Counted from the first letter of the stretch, positions 45,673-54,894 are shown. The stretch is DNA of 64,000 nucleotides from Chlorobiota bacterium (GCA_016700335.1 CP065014.1:2455001-2519000), one strand, 5' to 3'. The notes: generated by a model not told the origin, from the sequence alone. Translations and numbers: made by a program.

Positions 45673-47034
45673 ATGTTCAATAAAGTATTGATTGCAAATC
45701 GTGGTGAAATTGCACTTCGTGTTATTAGAGCCTGCCGTGAACTTGGTATTCGTACTGTTGCAGTATATTCTACTGCTGATAAAAATTCTCTCCATGTAAA
45801 ATTTGCAGATGAAGCTGTTTGCATTGGTCCTCCTCCTTCTCGTGATAGTTACCTAAATATTCCAAGAGTAATTGCTGCTGCTGTGATAACAAATTCTGAT
45901 GCAATTCATCCTGGTTATGGCTTTCTTGCCGAAAGTGCTAGGTTTGCTGAAATATGTGAAGAGAGTGGATTTACATTTATTGGGCCTAGTCCAGATTCAA
46001 TTAGAATGATGGGAGATAAATCTGTTGCTAAAGATACTATGAGAAAAGCTGGAGTTCCTGTTGTACCTGGAAGTGATGGTGTAATTGAAACATTTGAGCA
46101 AGCTAAAATTACTGCTGCTGAAGTTGGTTATCCTGTTATGATTAAAGCAGCTGCAGGTGGTGGTGGCAAAGGTATGAGGATTGTGAATAATGAATCAGAA
46201 ATTGAAAAAGCTTTTAACAATGCTCAAAATGAATCCCAAGCTGCTTTTAATGATGGAAGACTTTATATAGAAAAATTTGTTGAAGAACCTCGTCATGTTG
46301 AGATTCAAGTTATGTGCGATAAATATGGGAATTACTCTCATATGAATGAACGTGAATGCTCTATTCAAAGAAGACATCAAAAATTGATTGAAGAAGCACC
46401 TTCTCCAATTGTTGATGATGAACTTAGGAAGAAAATGGGTGATGCTTCAATTAAAGGCTGTGCTTTTGTTAAATATGAAGGTGCTGGTACTGTTGAATTT
46501 CTTGTTGATAAGCATAAGAATTTTTATTTCATGGAAATGAATACTCGTATTCAAGTTGAACACCCAGTTACCGAAGAAGCATTAGATTTTGATTTGATTA
46601 AAGAGCAAATTTCAATTGCAGCAGGTGAAAAATTAAGCTTTACTATGTCCCCTCCTAAAAGATTTGCTATGGAAGTTCGTATAAATGCTGAAGATCCTTA
46701 TAATGATTTCAGACCAAGCCCAGGTAAAATAGAAACTCTTTATTTACCAGGCGGTCGTGGAGTTAGAGTTGATACTCATATTTATCAAGGATATATTGTA
46801 CCACCAAATTATGATTCTATGTTAGCTAAACTTATTACTTTTGGTAGAACACGTTTAGATGCTATTATTAGAATGAGAAGAGCCCTTGATGAAATTGTTA
46901 TCGAAGGCGTAAAAACTACTATCCCTTTTCATAAAATGATGATGGAGCATCCTAAGTTTTTAAGAGGTGATTTTGATACAAAATTTATTGATACACATGA
47001 ATGGAGACATTTGCTTCCACCTGAAAATCATTAA
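45673..47034 (+). CDS. accC: Biotin carboxylase
   Basis: 453 residues, normal length. ATP-grasp enzyme carboxylating biotin on AccB. It contains KVLIANRGEIALRVIRACRELG, HPGYGFLAE, the Gly-rich KAAAGGGGKGMR loop, RECSIQRRHQKLIEEAPSP, and the FMEMNTRIQVEHPVTE catalytic block. A 13-bp terminator follows. Confidence 0.97.
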   Translation: MFNKVLIANRGEIALRVIRACRELGIRTVAVYSTADKNSLHVKFADEAVCIGPPPSRDSYLNIPRVIAAAVITNSDAIHPGYGFLAESARFAEICEESGFTFIGPSPDSIRMMGDKSVAKDTMRKAGVPVVPGSDGVIETFEQAKITAAEVGYPVMIKAAAGGGGKGMRIVNNESEIEKAFNNAQNESQAAFNDGRLYIEKFVEEPRHVEIQVMCDKYGNYSHMNERECSIQRRHQKLIEEAPSPIVDDELRKKMGDASIKGCAFVKYEGAGTVEFLVDKHKNFYFMEMNTRIQVEHPVTEEALDFDLIKEQISIAAGEKLSFTMSPPKRFAMEVRINAEDPYNDFRPSPGKIETLYLPGGRGVRVDTHIYQGYIVPPNYDSMLAKLITFGRTRLDAIIRMRRALDEIVIEGVKTTIPFHKMMMEHPKFLRGDFDTKFIDTHEWRHLLPPENH

Positions 47035-47048
47035 ATAAATATTTTTTT

Positions 47049-47089
47049 AAAACCTCGCAGACCTTATTTTAATATATCTGCGAGGTTTT
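47049..47089 (+). terminator. Rho-independent terminator after accC
   Basis: A 13-bp perfect stem (47049-47061 with 47077-47089) containing CCTCGCAGA, followed by T8. It lies between convergent genes and could also slow transcription from the minus side, where only four T follow. Confidence 0.9.
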
Positions 47090-47135
47090 TTTTAATAATT
47101 AAAAATAAACTAGTTCAAATTTGTTGTTCTTTTTT

Positions 47136-48692
47136 TTACCTCTGTATCATTATCTTTTTTGTTTTAGTTGCTCCTTTTTCTTGCCATGTTGCAAAGTATA
47201 TACCTGTTCTTAAATTGCTTATGTCATATACTTTATTTTCATTATTATTTATAAAATTTATATCTATTCGCTTTCCTATTTCATCATTTATTTCAATGTT
47301 TATCAACCCTATATTTTCTCCGTTTTCGCTTGTAAATTTCAATTTGTTCTGTTCTTGTTTTATTCCAATTTTACTTTCTTTCTCCTTTATTTCTTTTACA
47401 CTACTTTGCATACTATCTTGAAACTTCCCTAAATACATTGATGTCCAATTTATATATCCTGTTACTATATAATCTCCGTTTTTATCTATTGTTACATCGT
47501 TTGCATAATCAAAACTATCTATATTCTTCCTTGATGTTTGCCATATTTCATTCCCATTTTTATCTAACTTCATTAACCATATATCCCAATCATTCTCATA
47601 ATTACTTCCTGTTCCTGTTGGATTGAAATTTACTTCTGCTCCACATATTATTAGGTTCCATTCTTTTGTTACTTTCATTTGTTCCGGTGATAATGCTTCT
47701 TTATTCTTTGATGAATAACTTTTACTCCATAACGAATCTCCTTCCCTATTTAACATTGTTAACTCTGCTTTCTGAAAGTATTTGCCAGAACTTTTACCAC
47801 TGTAATATCCCATCATTGCTATATCCCCATTTGGCATTTCTCTCGCTGCTGATGAACTTCTAAGTACCTCCATTTGAAAAACTTTTGTCCATAACAATTT
47901 AGCTGTCGAATCAGTTTTTATCATATAATTAAATCCCTTATTATATTCTCCTTTTGTTTGTAATGTATATAACATTAGAATTCCCCCATCACTTAATTGA
48001 TCAATTGAATGAACTGATTTCTCGAAACCTAAATTTGGTATTCTTAATGAATGTTTTAGTACTCCGCTATCATTTGTTATAATCAAATTGATTTGATCTG
48101 AAATTGCTATATCTCCATTTCTCAAATTTTTTACTTTGCAATAGACATCTGTATATCCATAATTGAAAAGAGTCTCATCTGAATAATTTTTTGGAAAAGC
48201 CAAGTACTCTTTTAATATTGATCCAGTTGCTTGATCATGTATATTGACACTTGTTCTTCCATCATCTCCTCGAGGTCCTACAGATAATTTATTATTTATT
48301 AAAGTTCCTCCAGAAGGTGTCCGGCAACCTATGTAATTTAATCCTCCATTTCTATCGAAAAATAAATACTTACCTATAATAAACAAAGCATATCTTGTAA
48401 ATTCATCGTAAGGATAAAAATGAAAAGGGTATTTAAACTCCCAAAGTATGTTTCCATTTGTATTATATTTTGATAATATGCTTAGCTCAGTTTGCCAGTT
48501 GTTAGGTGAAAATCCTCCATTAATATAGATATTATTTTTATCATCTGTTAAAACATTATATCCTCTAAATGTAAAACCATAATCAGGTGAGGATATTGTT
48601 GGTTGTTTCATTATTTTCTCCCATATTAAATTTTGAGAATTAGCTTTTATTGAAGTAATTATCAAAACAATTATTATTATGTAATATTTCAT
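47136..48692 (-). CDS. Secreted propeller-like protein with degenerate T9SS-type C-terminus
   Basis: 518 residues. A signal peptide (cleavage near IKANSQ) precedes strand repeats such as DDKNNIYINGGFSP, GDIAISDQIN, NGDIAMMGYYSG, KLDKNGNEIWQ and DKNGDYIVTGYINW. The last 80 residues resemble a T9SS sorting domain (YDISNLRTGIYFATWQ, TKKIMIQR) but the usual PNP motif is missing. The coding strand looks more purine-rich than its neighbours. Upstream on the same strand is a start-less remnant of another secreted protein. Role unknown. Confidence 0.82.
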   Translation of the reverse strand: MKYYIIIIVLIITSIKANSQNLIWEKIMKQPTISSPDYGFTFRGYNVLTDDKNNIYINGGFSPNNWQTELSILSKYNTNGNILWEFKYPFHFYPYDEFTRYALFIIGKYLFFDRNGGLNYIGCRTPSGGTLINNKLSVGPRGDDGRTSVNIHDQATGSILKEYLAFPKNYSDETLFNYGYTDVYCKVKNLRNGDIAISDQINLIITNDSGVLKHSLRIPNLGFEKSVHSIDQLSDGGILMLYTLQTKGEYNKGFNYMIKTDSTAKLLWTKVFQMEVLRSSSAAREMPNGDIAMMGYYSGKSSGKYFQKAELTMLNREGDSLWSKSYSSKNKEALSPEQMKVTKEWNLIICGAEVNFNPTGTGSNYENDWDIWLMKLDKNGNEIWQTSRKNIDSFDYANDVTIDKNGDYIVTGYINWTSMYLGKFQDSMQSSVKEIKEKESKIGIKQEQNKLKFTSENGENIGLINIEINDEIGKRIDINFINNNENKVYDISNLRTGIYFATWQEKGATKTKKIMIQR

Positions 48693-48704
48693 GATTATTT
48701 TTAT

Positions 48705-48914
48705 TTAAAAATGCAGATTGATTATAGTTGTTATTGTTACAACGCCACTACAACCTGAAATTGAGTCTGAACACCAATATGTTAAAAATGGCTCTACTAC
48801 AGAACCAACATCGACCCAAATTGTATCTAATGGAATTTGAGCATAAGTTCTATTAACCCAAAGAAAAGATGACAATGTTATAGCAATAAAAGTTACTGTT
48901 TTTAAGTAATTTAA
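48705..48914 (-). pseudogene. Remnant of a small secreted protein lacking a start codon
   Basis: The minus strand encodes a signal peptide-like stretch (YLKTVTFIAITLSSFLWV then RTYAQ) and a short mature part containing WVDVGSVVEPFLTYWCSDS, ending at a TAA at 48705-48707. In this frame no ATG, GTG or TTG precedes the signal peptide; TAA lies at 48915-48917. It may be a truncated or decayed gene, or a start codon mutation. It lies just upstream of the T9SS-like gene. Confidence 0.5.
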
Positions 48915-48935
48915 TTACCGTTATTACATTTAAAC

Positions 48936-48968
48936 AAGCCATAGTTAGGCTTTGTGCTGTGCTGTGCT
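48936..48968. repeat. Hairpin followed by gtgct tandem repeat
   Basis: AAGCC (48936-48940) pairs with GGCTT (48948-48952), then three tandem copies of gtgct follow (48954-48968) before a GC-richer stretch. Function unknown. Confidence 0.4.
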
Positions 48969-49286
48969 GCGGTTCCGTTTTGATTTTTTCATCTTCTTTT
49001 AATTGTTTTGAAATTTAAGTTTAGTTCCTTTTCTATTTCCAAAAAGTTATAACTCTTTTTTTGAGATTTGTTTATCAACTAGTATTTTCTAAACTTCTCT
49101 ATTGTTGCGGGTTAGGACGTTTCATTTTTTTATTTGGGTTTTACAATTATAACCTTTAATTATTATTACAACATTATGAAATGTTTTTTTTCTTTTTTAT
49201 TTTATTTCAAATATTAATTTTTCAAGTTATTTTTTTAATAAATTTAAATAAACTACTTCATATTTGTTGATGATTAGAAGTAAAAA

Positions 49287-49316
49287 AAAGAGTAGATAAT
49301 AAATTACCTACTCTTT
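49287..49316 (-). terminator. Rho-independent terminator of queA
   Basis: A 9-bp stem (49287-49295 with 49308-49316, AAAGAGTAG/CTACTCTTT), followed on the minus strand by a T8 run. It is about 30 bp beyond the queA stop. Confidence 0.85.
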
Positions 49317-49347
49317 AAACTAATTATATTTTTTTAATAATTAAAAA

Positions 49348-50391
49348 CTACAATATCAACATTGCATCTCCATAACTTAATAATCTATAACCATCTTTAA
49401 CTGCAGTTTTGTAAGATTTCATAACCAAATCACGTCCACCGAATGCACACACCATCATAAGAGTAGCACTTTCAGAAGGATGGAAATTTGTTAGCATGTG
49501 GTCAACTACTCTAAAATCATAAGGAGGATAAATAAATTTATCAGTCCAATTTCTTTGGGCTTTAATTGTTCTTGAAGCAAGCACAGAGCTTTCAAGAGCT
49601 CTAGCAACTGAAGAGCCAGCTGCAAAAACTTTTCCCTTTTGCTTAATTGTTTTATTAATTATCTCAGCCGTTTCAGTTGAAATTTCATAAGGTTCAGAAT
49701 GCATCTTATGTTTTGTTAAATCTTCAACTTCAATAGGCTCAAAAGTTGATCTATTAATATGAACAGTTATAGGAACAATTTTCACACCTTTTCTTTCAAG
49801 TTTTTGAATCACTTTTTTTGTAAAATGTAAGCAGGCAGTAGGGGCAGCAACAGATCCATTATTTTTTGCAAACATTGACTGATACCAATCGCGGTCATCA
49901 TCATCTGCTTCTCGATGAATATAAGGAGGAAGAGGCATTTGACCAATACGTTCAACAAGTTTAAATAAATCTCCTTGATAATTAAATCTTACAGTTCTAC
50001 CTCTTGAAGTTGTGTTATCAATAATTTCACAATAAAGTTGACCTTCATCAAAATAAATTTTATTACCAATTCTAACCTTTCTAGCTGGGTCAACAACTGC
50101 ATCCCAAAGAGCATCATTTTCATTTGGCTTGAGTTTGCGAAGAATCATAACTTCAATTCTAGCACCAGTTTTTTCTTTTCTACCAATTAACCTTGCAGGA
50201 AATACTCTTGAATCGTTTACAACCAAACAATCACCTTTACTGAAATAATCGGATATGTCTGTAAATTTAGAATTTTCAATTTCTTGTGTTTTTCTATTTA
50301 CAACTAAAAGTTTAGAGCTGTCACGAGGCTCAAGAGGCTCTTGAGCAATTGCATTTTTACCTGCAGTATATTTAAAATCTGATAATTTCAT
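49348..50391 (-). CDS. queA: S-adenosylmethionine:tRNA ribosyltransferase-isomerase
   Basis: 347 residues, full length. It transfers ribose from SAM to preQ1 in tRNA, forming epoxyqueuosine. The N-terminus MKLSDFKYTAGKNAIAQEPLEPRDSSKLLVV-type start (LSDFKYTAG, EPRDSSKLLVVNR), LIGRKEKTGARIEV, the YIHREADDDDRDWYQSMFA block with the adjacent PTACLHFT, and YDFRVVDHMLTNFHPSESATLMM are diagnostic. queD and queF are about 44 kb away. A well-formed promoter lies upstream at 50468-50499. Confidence 0.96.
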   Translation of the reverse strand: MKLSDFKYTAGKNAIAQEPLEPRDSSKLLVVNRKTQEIENSKFTDISDYFSKGDCLVVNDSRVFPARLIGRKEKTGARIEVMILRKLKPNENDALWDAVVDPARKVRIGNKIYFDEGQLYCEIIDNTTSRGRTVRFNYQGDLFKLVERIGQMPLPPYIHREADDDDRDWYQSMFAKNNGSVAAPTACLHFTKKVIQKLERKGVKIVPITVHINRSTFEPIEVEDLTKHKMHSEPYEISTETAEIINKTIKQKGKVFAAGSSVARALESSVLASRTIKAQRNWTDKFIYPPYDFRVVDHMLTNFHPSESATLMMVCAFGGRDLVMKSYKTAVKDGYRLLSYGDAMLIL

Positions 50392-50467
50392 TGTCTAAAT
50401 TATTTGTTAAAAAAAATATTTTTTGCAGTTATTTATAAATAAATTACTTACAAAAAATTTTGGGTCG

Positions 50468-50499
50468 CAAAAATACATCTTTGATATAGCGAAAAGCAA
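50468..50499 (-). promoter_or_regulatory. Bacteroidota-type promoter for queA
   Basis: Minus strand: TTG (50499-50497), 21-nt spacer, TATTTTTG (50475-50468), close to the TTG-N19-21-TAnnTTTG consensus. The inferred start near 50461 leaves a leader of about 70 nt. Confidence 0.6.
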
Positions 50500-50651
50500 G
50501 ATATATTTTATAAAGAATTTTTAACAATTCAAAATGATATTGTTTTTTAAAGAAAATAAAATGTTTTAAAATAATTTTTTCCTATTTACTAATTATTTAA
50601 CTATTTCGTCAAATACTTAACTTTTAAAATATCATTTAGGAATCAATTTGT

Positions 50652-50659
50652 TATTTTTG
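50652..50659 (+). promoter_or_regulatory. TAnnTTTG box upstream of citrate synthase
   Basis: TATTTTTG followed by CAAACTATT, 58 bp before the ATG. No TTG -33 partner at normal spacing. Confidence 0.45.
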
Positions 50660-50717
50660 CAAACTATTTTTTACTTAAACAAGATTTTTCAAATTAATAT
50701 TTTATATAATTACACTA

Positions 50718-51845
50718 ATGGCAGTTACAGCAACACCAAAAAAAGGCTTAGAAGATATTATTGCTGGGCAAACTTCAATTTGTTTTATTGACGGAACTGA
50801 AGGTCGTCTTGTTTACAGGGGTTATAACATTCATGATCTTGTTAAAGGAAGTTTTGAAGAAACTAGTTATCTTCTTTTATATGGCGTTTTACCAACTGAA
50901 TCTCAATTAAAAGATTTTACAATTGGTTTAAAGAAAGAACTAACACTTCCAATTGAAGTAATTAATTTTATAAAAACTTTACCTAAAGATGAGCACCCAA
51001 TGGCTTCTTTAAGAAGTGCTGTTAGTTTTTTAGGTCATTTTGATTCTGCTTCAGAAGATAATTCTCATCCTTCAAATATTAGAAAGTCAATTAGCTTGAT
51101 TGCTAAAACTTCTATGATTGTTGCTTATATAAATTCTTCTAGAAATGGAGGTGAGTTTACTGCTCCTAATCCAGATTTTTCTTTTGCAAAAAATTTCTTA
51201 TGGATGGTTTATGGTTCTGAGCCTAATGATCGTGATGTAAACATTATGGATACTGCATTAATACTTCATGCAGACCATGAGTTTAATGCTTCAACTTTTA
51301 CTGCTCGTGTTATTGCCGCAACTTTATCTGATATGTATTCTGCTGTTACTGGTGCAATAGGTGCTCTGAAAGGACCATTACATGGTGGTGCAAACGAACA
51401 AGTTATGAAGATGTTACTTGAAGTTGGCACTGTAGATAATGCTAAAGCTTGGATTACTGATGCCCTTATCAACAAAAAGAAAATTATGGGATTTGGTCAT
51501 CGTGTTTATAAAACTGAAGATCCAAGAGCAACACACTTACGTAAAATGAGTAAAGATATTGGTATTGAAGAAGGTCAGACTCAGTGGTATCAAATTTCTG
51601 AAATTATTGAACAGTTTATTTTAGAACAAAAAGGTCTTTATCCAAATGTAGATTTTTACTCTGCTTCAACTTATTATGTAATGGGAATTCCTTTCGATCT
51701 TTATACTCCTATTTTTGCTGCAAGTAGAATTGCTGGTTGGTGTGCTCATGTTATTGAACAACATGATGATAACAGACTTATACGTCCGGCTGGTGATTAT
51801 ATTGGTAAAACTAATGAAACTTATGTCGATATTGCTAACAGATAA
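50718..51845 (+). CDS. gltA: Citrate synthase (or 2-methylcitrate synthase)
   Basis: 375 residues, the short form. It condenses acetyl-CoA with oxaloacetate. It shows GRLVYRGYNIHDL, HADHEFNASTFTARV, GPLHGGANEQV (catalytic His), GFGHRVYKTEDPRA (catalytic His) and the Asp-containing FYSASTYYVMGIPFDLYTP. Short forms can also act as 2-methylcitrate synthases; no prp genes are nearby, so citrate synthase is the simpler call. Confidence 0.94.
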   Translation: MAVTATPKKGLEDIIAGQTSICFIDGTEGRLVYRGYNIHDLVKGSFEETSYLLLYGVLPTESQLKDFTIGLKKELTLPIEVINFIKTLPKDEHPMASLRSAVSFLGHFDSASEDNSHPSNIRKSISLIAKTSMIVAYINSSRNGGEFTAPNPDFSFAKNFLWMVYGSEPNDRDVNIMDTALILHADHEFNASTFTARVIAATLSDMYSAVTGAIGALKGPLHGGANEQVMKMLLEVGTVDNAKAWITDALINKKKIMGFGHRVYKTEDPRATHLRKMSKDIGIEEGQTQWYQISEIIEQFILEQKGLYPNVDFYSASTYYVMGIPFDLYTPIFAASRIAGWCAHVIEQHDDNRLIRPAGDYIGKTNETYVDIANR

Positions 51846-51900
51846 TTTAAGTTTTCTTTTTCTAATTATTTTTTTAATTTAATTTCAATTTCTAATTATT

Positions 51901-52416
51901 TTGTCAAACGCAGTCACAGTAGATTTTTCTTATGAGATTGATGGAGAAATAGTTTTTTCTCCTGAAGAGTTAGAGTACATTGAAAATTTAAAAAACAAAT
52001 ATCCAGACTCAAAAGCAGCTATTATGCCTGTTATGTGGATTGCTCAAAAGAAATGGGGTTGGTTATCTAAGAGAGTAATTGAATATATTTCTCAAATTAT
52101 GGAACTAGAATATTCTCATTTATATGGTGTTGCTACATTTTATACAATGTATTTCAAAAAACCAATGGGCAAATTTCATGTTCAAGTTTGTACTAATGTA
52201 AGTTGTATGCTTAGAGGCGGAGACGATTTATATAAACAAGTTTGTGATAGATATGGTATTGGACATTTAGATAGAACTAATGATAACTTGATTTCTATTG
52301 AGGAAGTAGAATGTATGGGTGCTTGTGGAGGTGCTCCAATGGTTGCCATCAATGAAGATTATCATGAAAATATAGATTCAATACAGTTAAATTCTCTACT
52401 TGATTCTTTGATGTAA
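51901..52416 (+). CDS. nuoE: NuoE-like [2Fe-2S] NADH dehydrogenase subunit
   Basis: 171 residues. The N-terminal helical part (AIMPVMWIAQKKWGWLS) and C-terminal thioredoxin-like [2Fe-2S] domain with CTNVSCMLRGG (two Cys) and CMGACGGAPM (two Cys) match the 24-kDa subunit. The start is TTG. nuoF and other complex I genes do not follow; a citrate synthase precedes it by 55 bp. It may belong to a dispersed complex I or a NAD(P)-linked hydrogenase/formate dehydrogenase. Confidence 0.9.
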   Translation: MSNAVTVDFSYEIDGEIVFSPEELEYIENLKNKYPDSKAAIMPVMWIAQKKWGWLSKRVIEYISQIMELEYSHLYGVATFYTMYFKKPMGKFHVQVCTNVSCMLRGGDDLYKQVCDRYGIGHLDRTNDNLISIEEVECMGACGGAPMVAINEDYHENIDSIQLNSLLDSLM

Positions 52417-52451
52417 TTTAACATAATATTAATTAATTCCAAAACAATTTT

Positions 52452-52485
52452 AAAACGGATGAGAAATAAATTTCTTTTCCGTTTT
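52452..52485 (+). terminator. Rho-independent terminator after nuoE
   Basis: AAAACGGA (52452-52459) pairs with TCCGTTTT (52478-52485), with an inner AGAAAT/ATTTCT helix (52462-52467 with 52470-52475), followed by a T-run. Confidence 0.85.
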
Positions 52486-52643
52486 TTTTATAAATGGTTA
52501 CTATATTGTTATTATAATTTAATTGATTACATTTCTTTTCAATACAATAGCTAAATGATACAAATTCTTAATATTAATTTTTTTAGATTGCAATTTCTAT
52601 AATTAGTAATTATTTTTCATTTAATTTTTAATTTATAAAGATC

Positions 52644-54089
52644 ATGAGGCTTCATATTAAATTAATTGTTATTTTAATTTTTCAAATTCTAATAGTTATG
52701 AATGTATTGTCACAAGCTTTGATTGAGCCTAGTGGAGGGGGTGAATTTAAGTTTGAGGATAAAGAATGTGTACCAAAAGAATTAAGGATTAAATCTGAGA
52801 TTTTAATAAATGATAATATTAATCAACTAATAAAATCTGGATTAATAAAACCTATATCTCAACTTCAAAAAGTAAATGCAGTTCAATTTTCATGGCCCCT
52901 AAAACAAAATTCAAATTTTAAGTACAATAGTTATTATGGAATTTCAAATTATATAGATAATAATTCTGAATATCCAAAAAAAGTTCTTGATTATAATTGT
53001 GGTTCAAGATCCTATGATTTGGATAATGGATATAATCATTCTGGTACAGATATTTTTCTATTTCCCTTTTATTGGAATATGGTTTATAATGAACAAGTAA
53101 TTGTTATAGCTGCCGCTCCTGGAATTATAGTTGGTAAATTTGATGGTAATCAAGATAAAAGTTGTGGGTTTGAGAATAATAAAACAGATTGGAATGCTCT
53201 ATACTTGAGGCACTCTGATGGTAATGTTACTTGGTATGGTCACATGAAAAAATTTTCCTTAACTAATAAACAAATTGGGGACTCAGTCGCTGAAGGTGAA
53301 TTTATAGGTTATGTTGGAAGCTCAGGATTTTCTTCAGGTCCTCATTTACATTTTGAAGTTCATGATAGTAAAGGGAAAATTCTTGATCCATGGGAAGGAC
53401 CTTGTAATAAATCAGCTTCACTTTGGCAAAATCAAAAGCCTTATTACGAGCCTACTATTAATACTCTGCTAACTCATTCTAAAGAAATGAAATTTAATCC
53501 TTGTCCACAATTAGATGATATAAATGCTCAAGATACTTTTAATTGTTCTACAAAATCAATAATTTTTGCTGCCTATTTTCATGACCAACAAAAAGGTGAA
53601 TTAATTTCTTATAAAATTATCAGACCAGATGGGAGCATATTTAAAAATTGGACTCATTCTTCACCAGATATTTACCTTAGCTCTTATTGGTATTGGAAGT
53701 TTGATATGCCTATGAATCCTGAAGAAGGTTTGTGGATATTCTCTGCAACTTATAATAGTAATACTGTCAATCATGATTTTTATTATAATTGTAATGTAAC
53801 TTCTTTTGAAGAAAGAAATGGTTCTTTTAAAATTTTTCCAAACCCTGTTAAAAATATTATTACAATTGAAGGCTTAAACAATATTAAAAATTGGGCACTT
53901 ATTGATGTTAATGGTAAAGTTGTATTTCAAAGTAAAAGGACATTTAGTGAAAATGGTAAAAGTAATAATATTTACTATCAAATTGAAAATAATTCAATTG
54001 ATGTTTCAGGCTTACCAATAGGATACTATTATATGTTGATTACAAATTCAAAAAACAATATTGAAGAATATAAATTACTTAAACAATAA
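52644..54089 (+). CDS. Secreted M23 peptidase with T9SS sorting domain
   Basis: 481 residues. A signal peptide (cleavage near VLSQA), then an M23/LytM zinc peptidase domain (about 115-270) with HSGTDIF (HxxxD), the LRHSDGNVTWYGHM strand and HLHFEVHD (HxH); all four Zn/catalytic positions are present. A jelly-roll-like region follows, then a T9SS domain (FKIFPNPVKNIITIEG, WALIDVNGKVVF, LPIGYYYMLI). It should cleave peptidoglycan cross-links, or act on other Gly-rich peptides, at the cell surface. A small acidic protein gene follows 14 bp later. Confidence 0.93.
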   Translation: MRLHIKLIVILIFQILIVMNVLSQALIEPSGGGEFKFEDKECVPKELRIKSEILINDNINQLIKSGLIKPISQLQKVNAVQFSWPLKQNSNFKYNSYYGISNYIDNNSEYPKKVLDYNCGSRSYDLDNGYNHSGTDIFLFPFYWNMVYNEQVIVIAAAPGIIVGKFDGNQDKSCGFENNKTDWNALYLRHSDGNVTWYGHMKKFSLTNKQIGDSVAEGEFIGYVGSSGFSSGPHLHFEVHDSKGKILDPWEGPCNKSASLWQNQKPYYEPTINTLLTHSKEMKFNPCPQLDDINAQDTFNCSTKSIIFAAYFHDQQKGELISYKIIRPDGSIFKNWTHSSPDIYLSSYWYWKFDMPMNPEEGLWIFSATYNSNTVNHDFYYNCNVTSFEERNGSFKIFPNPVKNIITIEGLNNIKNWALIDVNGKVVFQSKRTFSENGKSNNIYYQIENNSIDVSGLPIGYYYMLITNSKNNIEEYKLLKQ

Positions 54090-54103
54090 TTTTTTATAAC
54101 ATT

Positions 54104-54535
54104 ATGGAAAAATTAATAAGTCTAATAACTGAAAAAACTGGAATAAGTTCTGAACAAGCTCAAGGGGCAATTGACTCAGTCTTAGAATTTTTTAAAGATA
54201 AACTCCCTTTCGGTCTGGGTGACCAACTTGACAAAGTTATGAATGATGATTCAGAAGGTGGATTGTTGGATAAAGCTGGTGATATGTTTAGCGGATTATT
54301 TGGTGGTGATAAGAAAGATGATGAATCTAGTGATGATCAATCAAGCGATGATGAATCAAGCGATGATGAATCAAGTGATGATGAATCAAGCGATGATGAA
54401 TCAAGCGATGATGAATCTAGCGATGATGAATCTAGCGATGATGAATCTAGTGACGATGAATCAAGCGATGATGAATCTAGCGATGATGAATCAAGTGATG
54501 GTGAATCAGATTCAGAAGAAAAAGTAAAGGAGTAA
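54104..54535 (+). CDS. Acidic DESSD-repeat protein
   Basis: 143 residues. An N-terminal helical domain (about 1-50, ISLITEKTGISSEQAQGAID) resembles small helical proteins widespread in bacteria; the residues GLFGGDKK link to a highly acidic C-terminal tail of twelve DESSD-type units (one has Gln for Glu). The DNA unit is the 15-mer gatgaatcaagcgat with synonymous variants. No signal peptide. It starts 14 bp after the M23 gene, so it is probably co-transcribed. A terminator follows. Calcium or cation binding is a guess. Confidence 0.85.
   Translation: MEKLISLITEKTGISSEQAQGAIDSVLEFFKDKLPFGLGDQLDKVMNDDSEGGLLDKAGDMFSGLFGGDKKDDESSDDQSSDDESSDDESSDDESSDDESSDDESSDDESSDDESSDDESSDDESSDDESSDGESDSEEKVKE
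54320..54499 (+). repeat. Coding 15-bp minisatellite (12 units)
   Basis: Twelve tandem 15-bp units encode the DESSD tail. Variation is mostly synonymous (tca/tct, agc/agt, gat/gac), and only unit 2 changes the protein (caa for gaa). Unit length is a multiple of three, so copy number changes preserve the frame. Confidence 0.95.
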
Positions 54536-54552
54536 TAAATTACTTAATTTTT

Positions 54553-54590
54553 AAAAGATCAATTAATAAACTATTATTAATTGATCTTTT
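54553..54590 (+). terminator. Terminator after the DESSD-repeat gene
   Basis: A perfect 16-bp stem (54553-54568 with 54575-54590), 6-nt loop, and T-run. It ends the M23/DESSD unit. Confidence 0.9.
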
Positions 54591-54603
54591 TTTACATAAA
54601 AAA

Positions 54604-54635
54604 ACTGCAAATCCCCTCATCAAAGGATTTGCAGT
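54604..54635 (-). terminator. Terminator on the minus strand of the candidate ncRNA
   Basis: An 11-bp stem (ACTGCAAATCC, 54604-54614, with 54625-54635) followed on the minus strand by T7. The DUF547 gene already has its own terminator upstream of this, so this one implies a separate minus-strand transcript. Confidence 0.75.
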
Positions 54636-54657
54636 CCGAACCGATAAACTAATTTTG
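54628..54657 (+). promoter_or_regulatory. Plus-strand promoter-like pair in the ncRNA region
   Basis: TTTG (54628-54631), 18-nt spacer, TAATTTTG (54650-54657), a near-perfect match to the Bacteroidota consensus. It would transcribe the same structured region in the opposite direction. Confidence 0.45.
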
Positions 54658-54894
54658 AACAAACAACTTTTTTACTAACACTAAAACAATAGTTGGTTAA
54701 ACTATGGTGTACTTCCTTAGGCAAGCCTGGCGGAGAACGCATATATTTTTTTATTCTTACAGGAATTGTTGCTTATGCGAGAAAGCAAATAATTTCAAAT
54801 TGTGGGCAACACAAGTGAAAATCCGACAGACCGCCCTAAGGAAGTCAACTAAGTTTATATAACTAAACTATCTTATTTCAATTAACTTATACCA

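Larger units (their letters stand above)
48693..49347. other. Long intergenic region with gene remnant and GC-richer patches
   Basis: 655 bp between a T9SS-like gene and queA. It holds a start-less ORF (48705-48914), a hairpin (48936-48952), three tandem gtgct units (48954-48968) and the queA terminator (49287-49316). The remainder, on the plus strand, is T-rich without an ORF. Confidence 0.55.
50392..50717. other. Divergent intergenic region between queA and citrate synthase
   Basis: 326 bp. It holds a minus-strand promoter for queA (50468-50499) and a TATTTTTG box facing gltA (50652-50659). No RNA or ORF was recognised. Confidence 0.6.

Noticed and set aside
54320..54499. CRISPR array
   Set aside because: The units are directly adjacent 15-mers in a coding frame without spacers.
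54243..54527. Second open frame of Met/Asn/Gln repeats across the DESSD minisatellite
   Set aside because: It is a shifted-frame shadow of the minisatellite, its repeat peptide follows from the 15-bp unit and it has no conserved domain.
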